Positions 33,900-46,030 of a stretch of 64,000 bases of DNA are shown piece after piece. This DNA is from Paulinella micropora. Its lineage: Eukaryota; Cercozoa; Imbricatea; Euglyphida. A program made the position numbers and the translations under genes. The notes under the pieces were generated by a model, which made no database searches, was not told the origin of the DNA, and saw only the letters and a program-made list of their open reading frames with translations. The DNA lies in assembly GCA_009731375.1 (NCBI GenBank), contig BJOX01000020.1, forward strand, positions 463,978 to 527,977. The letters are read 5' to 3'. Numbering within the stretch: position 1 is the stretch's first letter; every line of letters begins with the position of its first letter.

Positions 33900-36635
33900 A
33901 GATACGATAGATAAGGTAATATCCAACAGTTAGGAACATTAAACGTAGGGAGTGTTTAAGGTTTCTTCCGTTGAGGTCGATTGGGTAAAAGGTGCCTATA
34001 CAGTCTTATATATATACGGCGGCACTCGCAAAAGCTGGAAAAGACACGAGGTGACTCCCCAAGGGGGTTTGGCTAACCACACTCCGGCTTAGGATGTGAT
34101 CAACACTGAACTTGTCCCACACTCAGGTATCGCCTGATGATGAAGTGTCCAACACCCTCAAGCCCGTAGGCAGTGTCAGGATCGCTGCATATGTAGGAGA
34201 TACGTCTTGAGTTCGTTTTTGAATTCAGCTTTGCATATGATGTCCTCAGACGTTCTGGCAGCTTATCCCATTGTGATTGTGCGGCTCTACTGTACTGGCC
34301 AGTCGTCGAGTCATTGTACATATGTTTCTTTGATGAGCGCCTAGTGTTGTAGTTATGTATAGCAGTAATTGGTCGGATGTTGTTGTAGTGGAGGGATAGG
34401 AAAGCTTTGAAGGTTGGGTGGATAAAAGAATGCGCATCCATGCATACGCTATACTTATACATATTAGGTATGTTAAGTAGTCGTAGTTTGGCAAAGAGTG
34501 GTTTGGTAGGTGTTCGCCATGATTTAAGACAGATCAACCGAATTATGCGTTTTGGAATGGTGATGAGTGGATCTATTTGTGTCGTCTGCATCAGATCCCC
34601 AGATAGAGAGGGTACACATGAGCGTAGTAAAGTTGGAGGAGGATATGGGTGGGGAGTAGGCTATTCACATAGCGAAATATTTGGACAAAGGGTTGGAGTC
34701 GGAGCAGAATAGATTGTACATCTTCGCGGAAGGCAGTTGCTTTTTATGATAGTACCCAATACTTTTACCTTTCGTTCTTGTTGAAGCTTCTCGCCGTCGA
34801 TGGTCAAGTCCAGCTGCACCTTCTTTTCATTCTTATGGAAGATAGTGTAGGTGGTTTTGGTTAGGGGGACTAGGTTGTGTCTGTGAAAGTAGCGGACAAG
34901 GTTAGTCGTATCGGTTTGTGCTCGTTCTTGGAGCAGCTCTTCATTCTCGGCAGCGATGATGAGTGTGATGTCATCAGCATATGCAAAGACATCTCCGTGC
35001 GTCAGCGAGAGTATAATATCGTTGATGTACAGAATGAAACGTGTAGTTGAGAGTGTGCTACCTTGCGGGATCCCGTGTGTGATTTTGCGTGGATAGGACT
35101 GCATACTGGGTAAACACGGTTTCGTATCGCTTTGTCGGGTAGGATTTGAAGATATTGGTGGTGTTGTCACTAAAGTTTATGTTCTGTCGTAGTTTGTGGA
35201 TTAGTGTCTCATGGTCGATTGTATCATGCTTTCGACAGATCAATGAAGAGTGCAAGTGCGTACCGTCCTGGGCCTTTGAGGTTTTGGATGTGATTCAGGA
35301 TTGTTTGCGTGGTGATTTTCGTGTTTGAGTGTGGTCGGAAAGTATATTGAGTTCGAGAGAGAATGTCGTACCTGGTGAGGTGGGCCATCAGTTGCTTGTT
35401 AATTATAGTATCGAAGATCTTAGCGATAATCGGTAATAAGGAGATAGGTCTGTAGTTCTCGAGCAGCGTTCTATCTTTAGCTTTATAGATTTCTATAACT
35501 TAAGTTATTTTTAGTACATCAGGGTACTCATTAAGTTCTGTAGCTTTCTTGAAGAGCTTAGTTAATATCGGTGTAATTTATTCCGTATGGCTGGCTTTAT
35601 TTTATTGATATCTTCTGCTTTATTTCTGTTTATTCCTTTAAGTGTATCGACTACATCCTTCGGTAGAATGCGTTTGAGTGTAAAGACAGGTGGTCGTCTC
35701 TGTGTCAGGTCAATGTCCTCTTCTCTGTCTTTGTGTTCTTGGGGGATCTGGGCACTGACCTGAAACTGTAGTGCCTGTTGAGTGCGTTGGCGATAGCATG
35801 GGGATCGGTGATGATCTGGTCGTCGACGCAGAGCTTGGTGGGCGACGCCTTGATGCCTTGTGTCTGTGGAATCAGCTGTCTCAGCGCATTCATTCGTTTT
35901 TTTCGGTCGTGTTTGAGCCTTTCCATTAGATTAGTCATATGTCTTTTTAGCCTTTTTAATATCTCTGTTGGACTTATTCCTTTGCTTATTATATTTAATC
36001 TTATTACTCTTAATCGGGCATGCTATTTTTATTTCGTACAGCTCTCTTTGCTTCTTGATAGCTCTAATATCGTTGCTGCACCATGGCTTCCGTTTTCGTT
36101 ATTCTTACGTTTCTCGTATTTCTCTACCACTGTCTTTATAACTGTATGTATCCTTTTAATGTAGTTATTAGGTGTATCATTATTTAGTTCTGGGTCGAGC
36201 ACTTGCTTAAGTTCATTAATTATTTCTTCTGTCATTATTTCTTTCTTATCTTCATATCTTTTATTACTTAGAGTCTTATTGTTGTTTTTCTTGTATGCAT
36301 TCGGGTGTGAAAGATAGCATAGATGGGATGGATACCAGAGATGCAGGTAGGCAGGATATTAGCAGTGATATTGCAGCTGAGAGTAGTTAATATAACATGC
36401 AGCAGTGTTTTGCTGCCTCTGTCTCCTAAGCGAGTTGCAGTCTTAATTGTGGTAAATAGCTTATTGACAGCAAGGAATTCATACATACGGTTGGAGGTGC
36501 GCGAGAGATCAAGATTAAGATCGCCAACAATTGTAATGCTAGTGTGTGGGGAGGAAGAGAGGATACCTTGCATGTGCTTTTGCAGCTCCGGGAAGAAAGC
36601 ACCGTCATAGACTTGCGAGAGTGGACGTTTATAAA

Positions 36636-36640
<5 letters not shown>
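33900..36640 (-). pseudogene. LINE (non-LTR retrotransposon) with EN and RT, decayed
   Basis: Minus-strand order: an endonuclease of the APE type (about 36640-36268; SITIVGDLNLDLS and a SGIHPIYAIF block near the end), linker ORFs (36235-36029, 35938-35705), reverse transcriptase (about 35590-34661) and a C-terminal region (34591-34100) with the usual LINE tail features (NYNTRRSS, WDKLPERLRTSYAKL). RT blocks include NYRPISLLPIIAKIF, LFIDLSKAYDTIDH, GIPQGSTL and YADDITLII. Stops and frameshifts separate the blocks, so it is not active. The motifs suggest a CR1/Jockey-like clade (inference). The 5' part of EN is replaced by a CTA array at 36637-36880. Confidence 0.85.
34661..35170 (-). pseudogene. 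LINE reverse transcriptase fragment (palm motifs)
   Basis: Largest open piece of the RT (169 aa), with GIPQGSTLSTTRFILYINDI near residue 33 and the catalytic AYADDITLII near residue 64. The upstream finger motifs are in other frames, at 35055-35480. Confidence 0.85.
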
Positions 36641-36702
<62 letters not shown>

Positions 36703-36746
36703 GCTACTGCTACTACTACTACTACTACTACTGCTACTGCTACTAT

Positions 36747-36803
<57 letters not shown>

Positions 36804-36811
36804 CACTACTG

Positions 36812-36856
<45 letters not shown>

Positions 36857-36880
36857 CTACGACCACTACTACTACTTACT
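36637..36880. repeat. (CTA)n microsatellite
   Basis: CTA triplets with TGC and TTC variants. They begin exactly where similarity to the LINE endonuclease stops and end about 65 bp before the ankyrin gene start codon. Confidence 0.9.
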
Positions 36881-36946
36881 AGTCGTAGTAAAGGTCTCGT
36901 TGCTGCTGTTGTTTTCTTCACAGTGTGTGAGCATTGACCGAGTAAT

Positions 36947-38326
36947 ATGACGAGTTTCCTAAAGCGCCTCGCAGGAAACACAAAAGGTTCAACAACGTCA
37001 TATACACACACACATACATACATACATACATACATACATACGTACATACATACGTACATACATACGTACATACATAACAAGCCCTCTTCGTGTGTGTTGG
37101 CAGCTCCACCAGCCCAGCCCAAGCACAGTCCTCCGAAAGAGGCCAAGAAGGCAGACGAGGACATTTGGGCCGGCAAGGCGGACGCGCGCGAGGTGAAGGA
37201 CACGCTCAAGGTAGAGGCTAGCTCGGAATTGGAGCGCTTCCACGACTGCTGCACACGCGGCGACCTGGTCTCCTACATTCATCTAACTTTTCTGCCGCTA
37301 GCAAAAAAATTTGCTATATTTTACGGTGTTAAACGGGCGAGCCCGTAAACCAGGTGAAATTTGGCGAGCCGAAGATGTCATTTTCTCGGTCACCTAACCA
37401 TATCATAAGGTGGTGGCCGAGAAAGGTAGATAACATTCAGGCAGATAGGTAAGCAGGAAAATACTGCATAATTTCATACACAGTTCATGCACATTCACAA
37501 TACGCATATTTATGTGATACTAACATACACACAAACCGTGATGCATACACACACATATATATACACATACATACATACATACATACATACATACACACAT
37601 ACATATATGCATACATTTGGACTGCCCCGTGCTGCTGCTGGGCCTCAACATGCCGATGTGGCTAAATTTTTTCCTCAACATGCCGATGTGGCTTATTTTG
37701 AATGTGTCTCAGGACTCCTGTAAGACCATCCTGGCCTCGAAGGTGCCCCCTTACTTCGCCTTCTTTTGCTTTAATAAAAATAAGTAATGCAAGAAAAAAC
37801 GGGAGCAAAATTACAAGAAAAAATAATGATTTGGCGATCGCAATCGTGGTGAGCACTATGCTTGATGTGTGCACGTGCTTCCCTTTGATAAATTATTCTC
37901 GCTATTTTTGTGTAGATGATGCACAACATCAAGAAACGCCGCTTGCTGCTGCATACATGTACAGATTCATTTCAGTACGAGATAATGTCTGTTTCTGCAC
38001 GTTTGCGTCCGCCGGCGTGCTAGTTGTAGTGTTTGTTCTGCTTTGGCTTTCAGCTAAGTATTCTGGCTTCGGGTGCGAGAAAGCCACCCCTGGCCAGCTT
38101 CTGCTGGTCTGTGGTGGCTCTCTCGCCACCCGAAACCCAATAGTGTAGAATAGGCCTTGTCAAAGGCGGGCTGCTTGGCATGCGTGACACCAGAGAGTGC
38201 TTTTTGTGCATGGTGCTGCTCTGCTGTGTGGCCTGTCTGTGTGCGCAGAAAGTGAAAGTGAGCGACAAAGGCAACCTGGGCTTCCAGGCGTTGCACTGGG
38301 CAGGCCGCGGCGGCCACAAGGTTATA

Positions 38327-38383
<57 letters not shown>

Positions 38384-38617
38384 GTGCTTCTCTGTCAATG
38401 GCTGATGCAAATCTGCACATGCGCCTCCATCGTCTCACCCGTGAGGGGAGTACGAAGAATTGACGATAGGCTCTAATGACACCCCCCCCACGGGCAGTTC
38501 CAACACTTCCAGACGGACCGGTATGTTCAATGAAAATACTGGTGGCACCGACGGGAATCGAACTGGCGACAGGGCCCAGATGGTAGAACTTGACCACTGG
38601 GCTATCACGGTGTCCAA

Positions 38618-38682
<65 letters not shown>

Positions 38683-38713
38683 NNNNNNNNNNCCCCCCCC
38701 CCCCCCCCCCCAC

Positions 38714-38746
<33 letters not shown>

Positions 38747-40865
38747 GGGCTGGGGTTCCCGGGGGAAGGGCCCCCCGGACCCCCCTTTTTCCCGTCGACA
38801 GGGTACGTTCAATTGCCGGAGGTACCAGCAAAACGCAAGTGTAAGCTCTGGTGGCACAAAAACCTAAAATATTTGGTTTTTGTGCAACCCGCCACCAAAA
38901 CTTGTTTATCTCCGAAGAGAGCGCAACGAGAGGTGTCGGGTACACCAAACATCAGCCTCAAACTCCCTCTGGTGTGCGCAAACGGCGCCTGGTGGCGCAA
39001 AAACCTCAATTTCCCGGTGTGTAGGCCACCCGGCGCCACGATATTTGTATTTTCGAAGAGAGCTCATCAAGAAGTGTCAGATACACCAAATATCAGCCGC
39101 TGACTCCCTCTGGTGTGCGCAAACGGCGCCTGGTGGCACAAGACCTCAATTTTCTGGTGTGGGTGCCACCCGCGAAAAAAACGTGTACGTACAATGGCCG
39201 GGCTGGGGTTCCCGGGGGGGGGGGGGGGGGGCCNNNNNNNNNNCAATCGCCGGGCTGGAGTTCCCGGGGCAAGGGCCCCCCGGACCTCCCTTTCCCGTCG
39301 ACAGGGTACGTTCGATTGCCGGAGGGCGCCTGGTGGCACACGACCTCAATTTTCTGGTGTGGGTGCCACCCGCGAAAAACGGGTACGTACAATCGCCGGG
39401 CTTGGGTTCCCGGGGGGAGGGCCCCCTGCCCCGTCGACAGGGTACGTTTATTTGCCGGAGGCACCGGCAAGTGCTGCTAAAAAAACAAGGAAATTTGGCA
39501 TTCAGGATACTCTCCTAACGCAAATATTTGCGTGAATTCCAAAAAAACTATATCAGCATCAAGATCGAGTCTGCTGCTAGCCACCCTGCCAATATGAGCT
39601 CCCAACTCCTCCTGGTTCCCACAAACCATGATTTATAGGGATGGGGGGTGCAAAATAAGCCAAAAAAACAATGAATTTTGGCATTCAGGACACTCCCCTA
39701 ACGCAAATATTTGCGTGAATTCCAAAAAAAGTATATCAGCTTCAAGATCGAGTCTGGGGCTAATCACCCTGCCAATATGAGCTCCTAATTCCTCCTGGTT
39801 CCCACAAACCATGATTTATAAGGATAGGGGTGCGAAAATGCGGATGGGGGGGGGGTACACAATTTTCATTTTCCCCCCCCCCCCCCACCCCCCCCCCCCC
39901 CCCACCCCCCCCCTTTCGGGGAAAAAAAAAAAAAAAAAAAAAANNNNNNNNNNNNNNNNNNNNNNNNNNNNNNNNNNNNNNNNNNNNNNNNNNNNNNNNN
40001 NNNNNNNNNNNNNNNNNNNNNNNNNNNNNNNNNNNNNNNNNNNNNNNNNNNNNNNNNNNNNNNNNNNNNNNNNNNNNNNNNNNNNNNNNNNNNNNNNNNN
40101 NNNNNNNNNNNNNNNNNNNNNNNNNNNNNNNNNNNNNNNNNNNNNNNNNNNNNNNNNNNNNNNNNNNNNNNNNNNNNNNNNNNNNNNNNNNNNNNNNNNN
40201 NNNNNNNNNNNNNNNNNNNNNNNNNNNNNNNNNNNNNNNNNNNNNNNNNNNNNNNNNNNNNNNNNNNNNNNNNNNNNNNNNNNNNNNNNNNNNNNNNNNN
40301 NNNNNNNNNNNNNNNNNNNNNNNNNNNNNNNNNNNNNNNNNNNNNNNNNNNNNNNNNNNNNNNNNNNNNNNNNNNNNNNNNNNNNNNNNNNNNNNNNNNN
40401 NNNNNNNNNNNNNNNNNNNNNNNNNNNNNNNNNNNNNNNNNNNNNNNNNNNNNNNNNNNNNNNNNNNNNNNNNNNNNNNNNNNNNNNNNNNNNNNNNNNN
40501 NNNNNNNNNNNNNNNNNNNNNNNNNNNNNNNNNNNNNNNNNNNNNNNNNNNNNNNNNNNNNNNNNNNNNNNNNNNNNNNNNNNNNNNNNNNNNNNNNNNN
40601 NNNNNNNNNNNNNNNNNNNNNNNNNNNNNNNNNNNNNNNNNNNNNNNNNNNNNNNNNNNNNNNNNNNNNNNNNNNNNNNNNNNNNNNNNNNNNNNNNNNN
40701 NCTGCCAATTGCTGAGCCAAAAGGCCATGTGCATCCAGTCCTCCATTCCATAAGGAAAGTCTCCACACCAATCGGTGGAATAAAGGAAGTGACGGCATAG
40801 AACATTACTCTAGGAGCTTTATACCAATCAGCCCATTGAAAAGGACCAATGGCCTATGTACTCCC

Positions 40866-40921
<56 letters not shown>

Positions 40922-41495
40922 GTAAAAAATAATAAATAATAATATTATTATTCTTATTACATCGAGCAGCGCCACCATTCACCCTGTATATACATAGGAA
41001 ATCGTGGAGTTTCTGCTGCAGTCCAAGGTCATGTGCCATGTCATACTGTGTTATGTTAAGTATGTATGTATGTATGTATGTATGTATGTATGTATGTATG
41101 TATGTATGTATGTAGGTATGTAGGTATGTATGTATGTATGTATGTACGTATGTATGTATGTACGTATGTATGTATGTACGTATGTACGTATGTATGTATG
41201 TACGTACGTATGTATGTATGTATGTATGTATGTATGTATGTATGTATACATGCATAATGTATGTATGTATGTATGTATGCATGTATGTGTGTGTATGAGA
41301 AAACACTTGTTCAAGCTGCTGGTGATGCTGTGTCGGTCTTTAGGCGGACCCCAACCCCGCCAACGACGCCGGAGATACCCCCTTGCACCTGGCAGCTGCC
41401 AAAGGGTATGTTCTTGCCCCATCTGCCCTCTGCAAGTCGTTGCAAAAGCTTGTGCTCAGTGACGCCACGCTTGCGGCCTTGCTTCACAACACGTT

Positions 41496-41540
<45 letters not shown>

Positions 41541-41687
41541 ATTCTTCTTCTTCTTCTTCTTCTTCTTCTTCTTCTTCTTCTTCTTCTTCTTCTTCTTCTT
41601 CTTCTTCTTCTTCTTCTTCTTCTTCTTCTTCTTCTTCTTCTTCTTCTTCTTCTTCTTCTTCTTCTTCTTCTTCTTCTTCTTCTTCCT

Positions 41688-41735
<48 letters not shown>

Positions 41736-41800
41736 TACTACTACCACTACTATTACCCTACTACTACCATTACTACTACTACTATTACTACTACTACTAT

Positions 41801-41860
<60 letters not shown>

Positions 41861-41898
41861 TACTACTACTACTGCTACTACTACTACTATTACCACTA

Positions 41899-41932
<34 letters not shown>

Positions 41933-41950
41933 CACTACTACTACTACTAT

Positions 41951-41987
<37 letters not shown>

Positions 41988-42360
41988 GCTACTACTACTA
42001 CTACTACGTTGCTGTTGCTGTGTGTTGGCAGCTACCACGCAGCCATTCTGCCCATCGTCAAGGCAGGCGGCGACCCCACCGTAGCCAACAAGGAAGGAAA
42101 AACCGCCATGGACGTATGCCCGAACCGCGCACACTGCATACTGCACCCTGCCCACTCTCTCTGGCTCTCCCTCCCTCCCTGTTCCTGACAGCTCATTTTC
42201 TCTGTTGTGCTTTCTCTTGCCCTTCCTTAACCCCNNNNNNNNNNCTCTCTAGCTGGCGAATTCAGAAGACACGCGAGAGGCGCTTCGCGGTCGCGACCCG
42301 TCGGCGGGTGCCGCCATCACCATGGCCAAGGATGACGACGACGATGACGACTCCGACTGA
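36947..42360 (+). CDS. Ankyrin-repeat protein with acidic C-terminal tail
   Basis: Exons: 36947-36986 (MTSFLKRLAGNTK), 37104-37267 (basic-acidic linker, then SSELERFHDCCTRGDL), 37713-37742 (30 nt, DSCKTILASK), 38249-38320 (KVKVSDKGNLGFQALHWAG), one exon or part missing, 41344-41405 (ADPNPANDAGDTPLHLAAAK), 42032-42113 (YHAAILPIVKAGGDPTVANK) and 42253-42360 (LANSEDTREALRG, then a seven-Asp tail and TGA). All listed junctions are GT-AG and in phase except across the missing piece. The joined sequence gives about three ankyrin repeats. Introns hold CATA, CTA and TTC arrays, a SINE-like copy, foldbacks and the 39944-40701 gap. The protein has no enzyme domain, so it is probably a protein-binding adaptor. 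Specific function unknown. Confidence 0.85.
37010..37075. repeat. CATA/CGTA microsatellite in first intron of the ankyrin gene
   Basis: The first intron is only 117 nt and half of it is CATA repeat. Confidence 0.9.
37372..37435. repeat. Inverted repeat in an ankyrin-gene intron
   Basis: TTTTCTCGGTCACCT and AGGTGGTGGCCGAGAAA are complementary arms around a 12-base loop. An additional short hairpin (ACGGGCGAGCCCGT) lies at 37334-37348. Confidence 0.6.
37644..37694. repeat. 29-bp tandem duplication just upstream of a microexon
   Basis: CCTCAACATGCCGATGTGGC with its flank occurs twice (about 37644 and 37673), ending about 20 bases before the acceptor of exon 37713-37742. Confidence 0.7.
38066..38143. 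repeat. Small foldback element, copy 2
   Basis: Arms around TTCGGGTGCGAGAAAGCCAC and GTGGCTCTCTCGCCACCCGAA. It is related to 24046-24103. Confidence 0.6.
38383..38615 (-). mobile_element. tRNA-derived SINE-like element, copy 6
   Basis: Inverted copy in an intron of the ankyrin gene, 62 bases after the donor of exon 38249-38320. Lacks the internal duplication, like copy 1. Flanked by (AAT)n. Confidence 0.8.
38745..39490. repeat. Tandem array of GC-rich minisatellite units
   Basis: Units of about 110-190 bp share CAAACGGCGCCTGGTGGCAC, GACCTCAATTTTCTGGTGTG, CCGGGCTGGGGTTCCCGGGG and CCCGTCGACAGGGTACGTTC blocks in varying order. At least four partial copies occur, interrupted by poly(G) and a 10-N gap. 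It lies in an ankyrin-gene intron. Confidence 0.75.
39495..39835. repeat. 180-bp tandem duplication
   Basis: The segment containing ACGCAAATATTTGCGTGAAT and CCTCCTGGTTCCCACAAACC occurs at 39518-39650 and again at 39699-39832 with few differences. TTTGCGTGAATTCCAAAAAA is shared by both. Confidence 0.8.
40702..40866 (+). mobile_element. Second (AAT)n-flanked repeat family, copy 3
   Basis: Near-identical to 33078-33240. It emerges directly from the 39944-40701 gap and is followed by (AAT)n at 40867-40920. Confidence 0.75.
41060..41290. repeat. TATG microsatellite
   Basis: TATG/TACG array ending about 55 bases before the acceptor of ankyrin exon 41344-41405. Confidence 0.9.
41496..42006. repeat. 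CTA array with a 147-bp pure (TTC)n block
   Basis: CTA triplets (41496-41540), a pure TTC block (41541-41687) and CTA/TTA variants (41688-42006) in an ankyrin-gene intron. Confidence 0.95.
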
Positions 42361-43585
42361 TCAACCTGTCTCGTCTCACCATCCTCATCGTCCTTTCTTC
42401 TCTTCTTTGGTTTGCTTTTTTTCTCGTGTGTCTCCCGTCTTGTCCTCCCTTCCACTCCCCTGTTTTCCTTTCCAGGCCTTTCCCTTCTCTTCCCCCGTTC
42501 TCCATTCTCCCATGTATCATTTTCTCTTTCTGCTTTTGTCTTTGTTTTCTCTCCCTTGCCACTTGCAGCGATTTTTTTTATCGTTTGCTTGCCGCTGCCT
42601 TTCGCCTCATCCGCTTCCTGCGCGGGCCCATTCTACACTACACGAAACCCAAATTTTCACATGGTGTAGAACAAGCCTCATCATACCCAGGGCAGGGAGT
42701 CATGGTTAGCTAGTGTTCAAAGTGTGTTTGAACGCCAATGGTTGTTGCACGTTGTTTGTGCACCTTGGCGCGGCGGCCAAGATACCCCACATTCAACGAC
42801 ATTTTTCGGTCAGTTTACCCTTTTTGCTTAGTTTAGCACACCGCACAACCAGAGCACAATCTGTGAATTTTTGCGACTGTGCGAAAAGTTTGCCGATTTC
42901 GTTATGGTTTTGCGGTGTGGTACACTGAGCGAAAGATGATGGCAAATTAATCGAAAGGACTGGCCACCGTGCTGGTCACGGTGCTTCAGACCAAGACTCA
43001 GTTGCAACTTCCAGCAAGACTTTCACGACTAGACCACTCTCCCCGTTCTTCTGCTGTCCCTGACCCTCTGCCTTGCTTTTCTTCTTTCACATCGTTTCGT
43101 TTGTTTCCCTCAACGGTCAAGTAACAAAGGATTCGTTAGAATTCATTGATAATTTTAAATGTCTCAACCTTGCGCTATCAGGTTATAATATGATCAGCCA
43201 ACAGGCGAGTCCCGTCGGTCCTGACTTTTCAATCGTCGGCCCTGATACTACTACAACTAATCTTAATTTCATTACCGTAGTCAATGTGACGTCACGGTTA
43301 CCGGTACACTTGATCACATGTAAGTAACAAGGAGAAGGAAACTTACTATATACAAACATGGCCTTTTTGAAAGTCAGGCTCGAAGCCTGAGTGGCCACGG
43401 AGTCCAAATTTAATTAAACTTCGGATCAAATGAATCCAGCTATTAATATCTATTGGCAGGCTGCCGGGCACACCGCGTTATTCCTATTTCATTTCCGACG
43501 TTACCCGGAGTTGAGTTACCGTTACTAGGATAGTTTGATTCAAGTTGTAATAAGGACTCGACGGATAGTACAAATTCCACTTAAT
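42361..43585. other. 3' flank of the ankyrin gene, no further gene seen
   Basis: Pyrimidine-rich sequence (42361-42560) then unique sequence. No AATAAA is evident close to the stop. Short ORFs here have no recognisable similarity. Confidence 0.5.
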
Positions 43586-43863
43586 TATTGCTGTTGACAT
43601 TCAAGACAACAAAAAAAATTGATTTTTCTGTTTTGGTTGGAATTTCAGTTTTGGTTGGAATTTTGATTTTGGGTGAAAATTTGAATTTTTCAAATTAACG
43701 GCTATATTCGTCCGCAAAATATCGTAAATTTTCGCGAAATGTTACAGTTAAATTTGAAAATTTGAATTTTTGTCACAAAAATGAAAAACTGTCACAAAAA
43801 TGAAAATCTGACACAAAAATGAAAAACTAATTTTTGTTGTTGTCTTGAATGTCAACAGCAATA
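43586..43863. mobile_element. MITE with 27-bp perfect terminal inverted repeats
   Basis: The ends are TATTGCTGTTGACATTCAAG then ACAACAA (43586-43612) and the exact reverse complement at 43837-43863. The 278-bp element is AT-rich, non-coding and full of AAATTTGAATTTTT-like palindromic pieces. No clean target-site duplication is visible. Confidence 0.85.
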
Positions 43864-45500
43864 TTTAGTGATACAGCGGACACTATACTTTGCCACTCTA
43901 GCGGCAGTATTAACTTAATCAGTCTTAGTAGAAATTTAGATAAGTAGTCACGCCAGTAACTGGGATCATACAGTCATTATACCGCCTTCATTTACCAGGG
44001 AGTCTACATTAGTTCAGTTATATGCACTCAGTCACGTTATCATTGTGAGTTTGGATACAACCCCAAGTGATAAATACACTGGCAACGAACTCATATTAAA
44101 AGTCTCTATGGCTGCAAGCAGCACTAACTCCTAAGAGTAGGTGAAATACTAGTATTGATAAATAGCTGAGAGGTCACTTCGTTTATTTACGTTGATTTCT
44201 ACTGGCTTGCAGATTTGGTTTGCAAAGTACGATCTTGGTTAAACGTAGATTGTCGGAGTAGCTGTTAGACGACACTTGAAGTTAAATGTACAATGTATTT
44301 GAAGATGGCTTCAAGTTCAAGTTATTGGTGTTCAAGCGGAAGTAAGAAATTTTCATTTGGGAAATCTCTCTAAGTCATTGATGTGAAAATCTAGATTGTG
44401 CGGCAAAAATGATTTTTCTGTTCTCTTGACTGTGTTCCCAAATTCACCGTAAATTGTGATTTCGAGTCGGGAAATCGTGGAAAAAGGCAATGGAGAAGGG
44501 GAAAATGGCAATTGCTGTAAAAACTTTGATTAAATCGTTTGAAGTCATTCCTGGACGAAATCGAAAGCTAGTTAGTGAAATCGAAACATCGTGCAGAGGA
44601 GAATCTAACTGATTGGTGAAAAACAGTAAAATGTCAACGGTAGTGGTTTTGGCCGGTCGTTAAAGTGCGCAGTCTGATAGCTCCCCCCCCCCCCCCCCCC
44701 CCCCCCCCCCCACGCGGGAGGNNNNNNNNNNATAGCCCCCCCCCCCCCCTCCCCCCCTCAGACCTAACGGTTGAGTAGAGTTGCGTACAGAGTGAGTGAC
44801 TAACGATTGGTCAGTGACTTGTCTCAGAAAAAGAAAAAGGAGAAAAGAGAAAAGATGGGTCTCTTTAAACCTAAGAGGAAGATGAAAAAGAAGTGTGTCG
44901 ATGTGTAGCGCAGTGTAGACGGAGATCAGCCGGGGCCGGATATCGGGATGCGGAAGCAGGACTGAGACAACGGAGGCGCAGTAGCGATGCATTGATATCG
45001 GGGAGCTGACGTCGAGCCGTAGGAAGCTAGGTGGCCATGTATCGCACAGCCGAGATAAACCAAATTTAATGCACCAATTATGCCATCCCAATATAATCAC
45101 TGAGGTGTTCAGATTCGACGAGGATGATTGTTGACCTGCAGGCATAAAAGGCGACCAAGGACTTGCAGGGATACTCTGGTCGTGGCGTAGCTTGTCTAGG
45201 GACGATGGCGGGCCAAGTGGAAAAAGCGCTGGGCTGTGGCGGGTGAAGCCGGTACGATGGGTAAAACCCACTTGAGAGTGTTGCGGTGGCTATTCCTTCG
45301 ATGTAGCTTGCTTACCTTTCTGGAAGACATGAAGTGGGAAGGATTCGCCGGTGATGAGAGGGCCTTTGAGACGCTTAAGAACGCTGGCGGGGAGTCGGCC
45401 TTTGTCTTTGTTGGTCTTATGAGAGCGCCACTCGATGTGTCGATGAACGACTTGATCGTTTGTTGTGTCGAAAAGAAGGGGCTTCCAGTGAGCCAAGGGA
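43864..45500. other. Intergenic sequence, no gene recognised
   Basis: Unique sequence with a poly(C)-gap-poly(C) block at 44684-44757. Open frames at 44660-45271 (minus) and 45236-45535 (plus) have no recognisable domain. The part nearest 45.5 kb may be the 3' non-coding end of the retroelement to the right. Confidence 0.4.
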
Positions 45501-46030
45501 TTACCCCAGCGTTGGATAGTGGTTTGGTCCTTTGATGGGACGGAAGAGAGGGTTCTTGTCTGAGGTCGTACCGAGCTGATGAACTACGAGGTCGTTTTCC
45601 TCTTTCTCTGGGTCCTCATCTAAAACGATGCCAAGTTTAACTTGATCGCGGTCGATGAATGCTACGACTTCGCCGATGGTGTAGTTGACTGAGTCGTCAT
45701 CGTGATCGTCTACTGCGACCGTGTTGAGCGGAGCGAGGCCGTCAGTGGGTGCAGTATACGGAGCGAGATGTGAGCGGTCGATGCGTGTCAATACCTTGTT
45801 GGTCTTGAGATGACGCAGCTTGAAGCAGTTTGAGCTGACCTGCTCAACGATGGTATAGGGGCCGTCGAACTGAAGAACGGAAGAGGCTGGAATGCATTGT
45901 TTGGAAGGCTTGGGGCGGTAGACGGAGACTGTGTCGTTTACTTTCCATTCCTTGACAGCCTTGCGGCGGCCTTTGTTCTTTTGAGCGACGGACCGGGCGC
46001 GGGTAACGGTGGGATAAATTGAAGAAATCC
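45501..46030 (-). pseudogene. Retroelement integrase C-terminal domain
   Basis: After the deletion point the frame reads SVAQKNKGRRKAVKEWKVND, then LQFDGPYTIVEQVSSNCFKL and RIDRSHLAPYT, the SH3-like C-terminal pattern (GPY then L-x-P-Y). An acidic tail of about 80 residues follows, ending at 45501. Confidence 0.8.

Noticed and set aside
45236-45535. Plus-strand ORF of 99 codons beside the retroelement
   Set aside because: It overlaps the antisense of retroelement-flanking sequence and has no recognisable motif.
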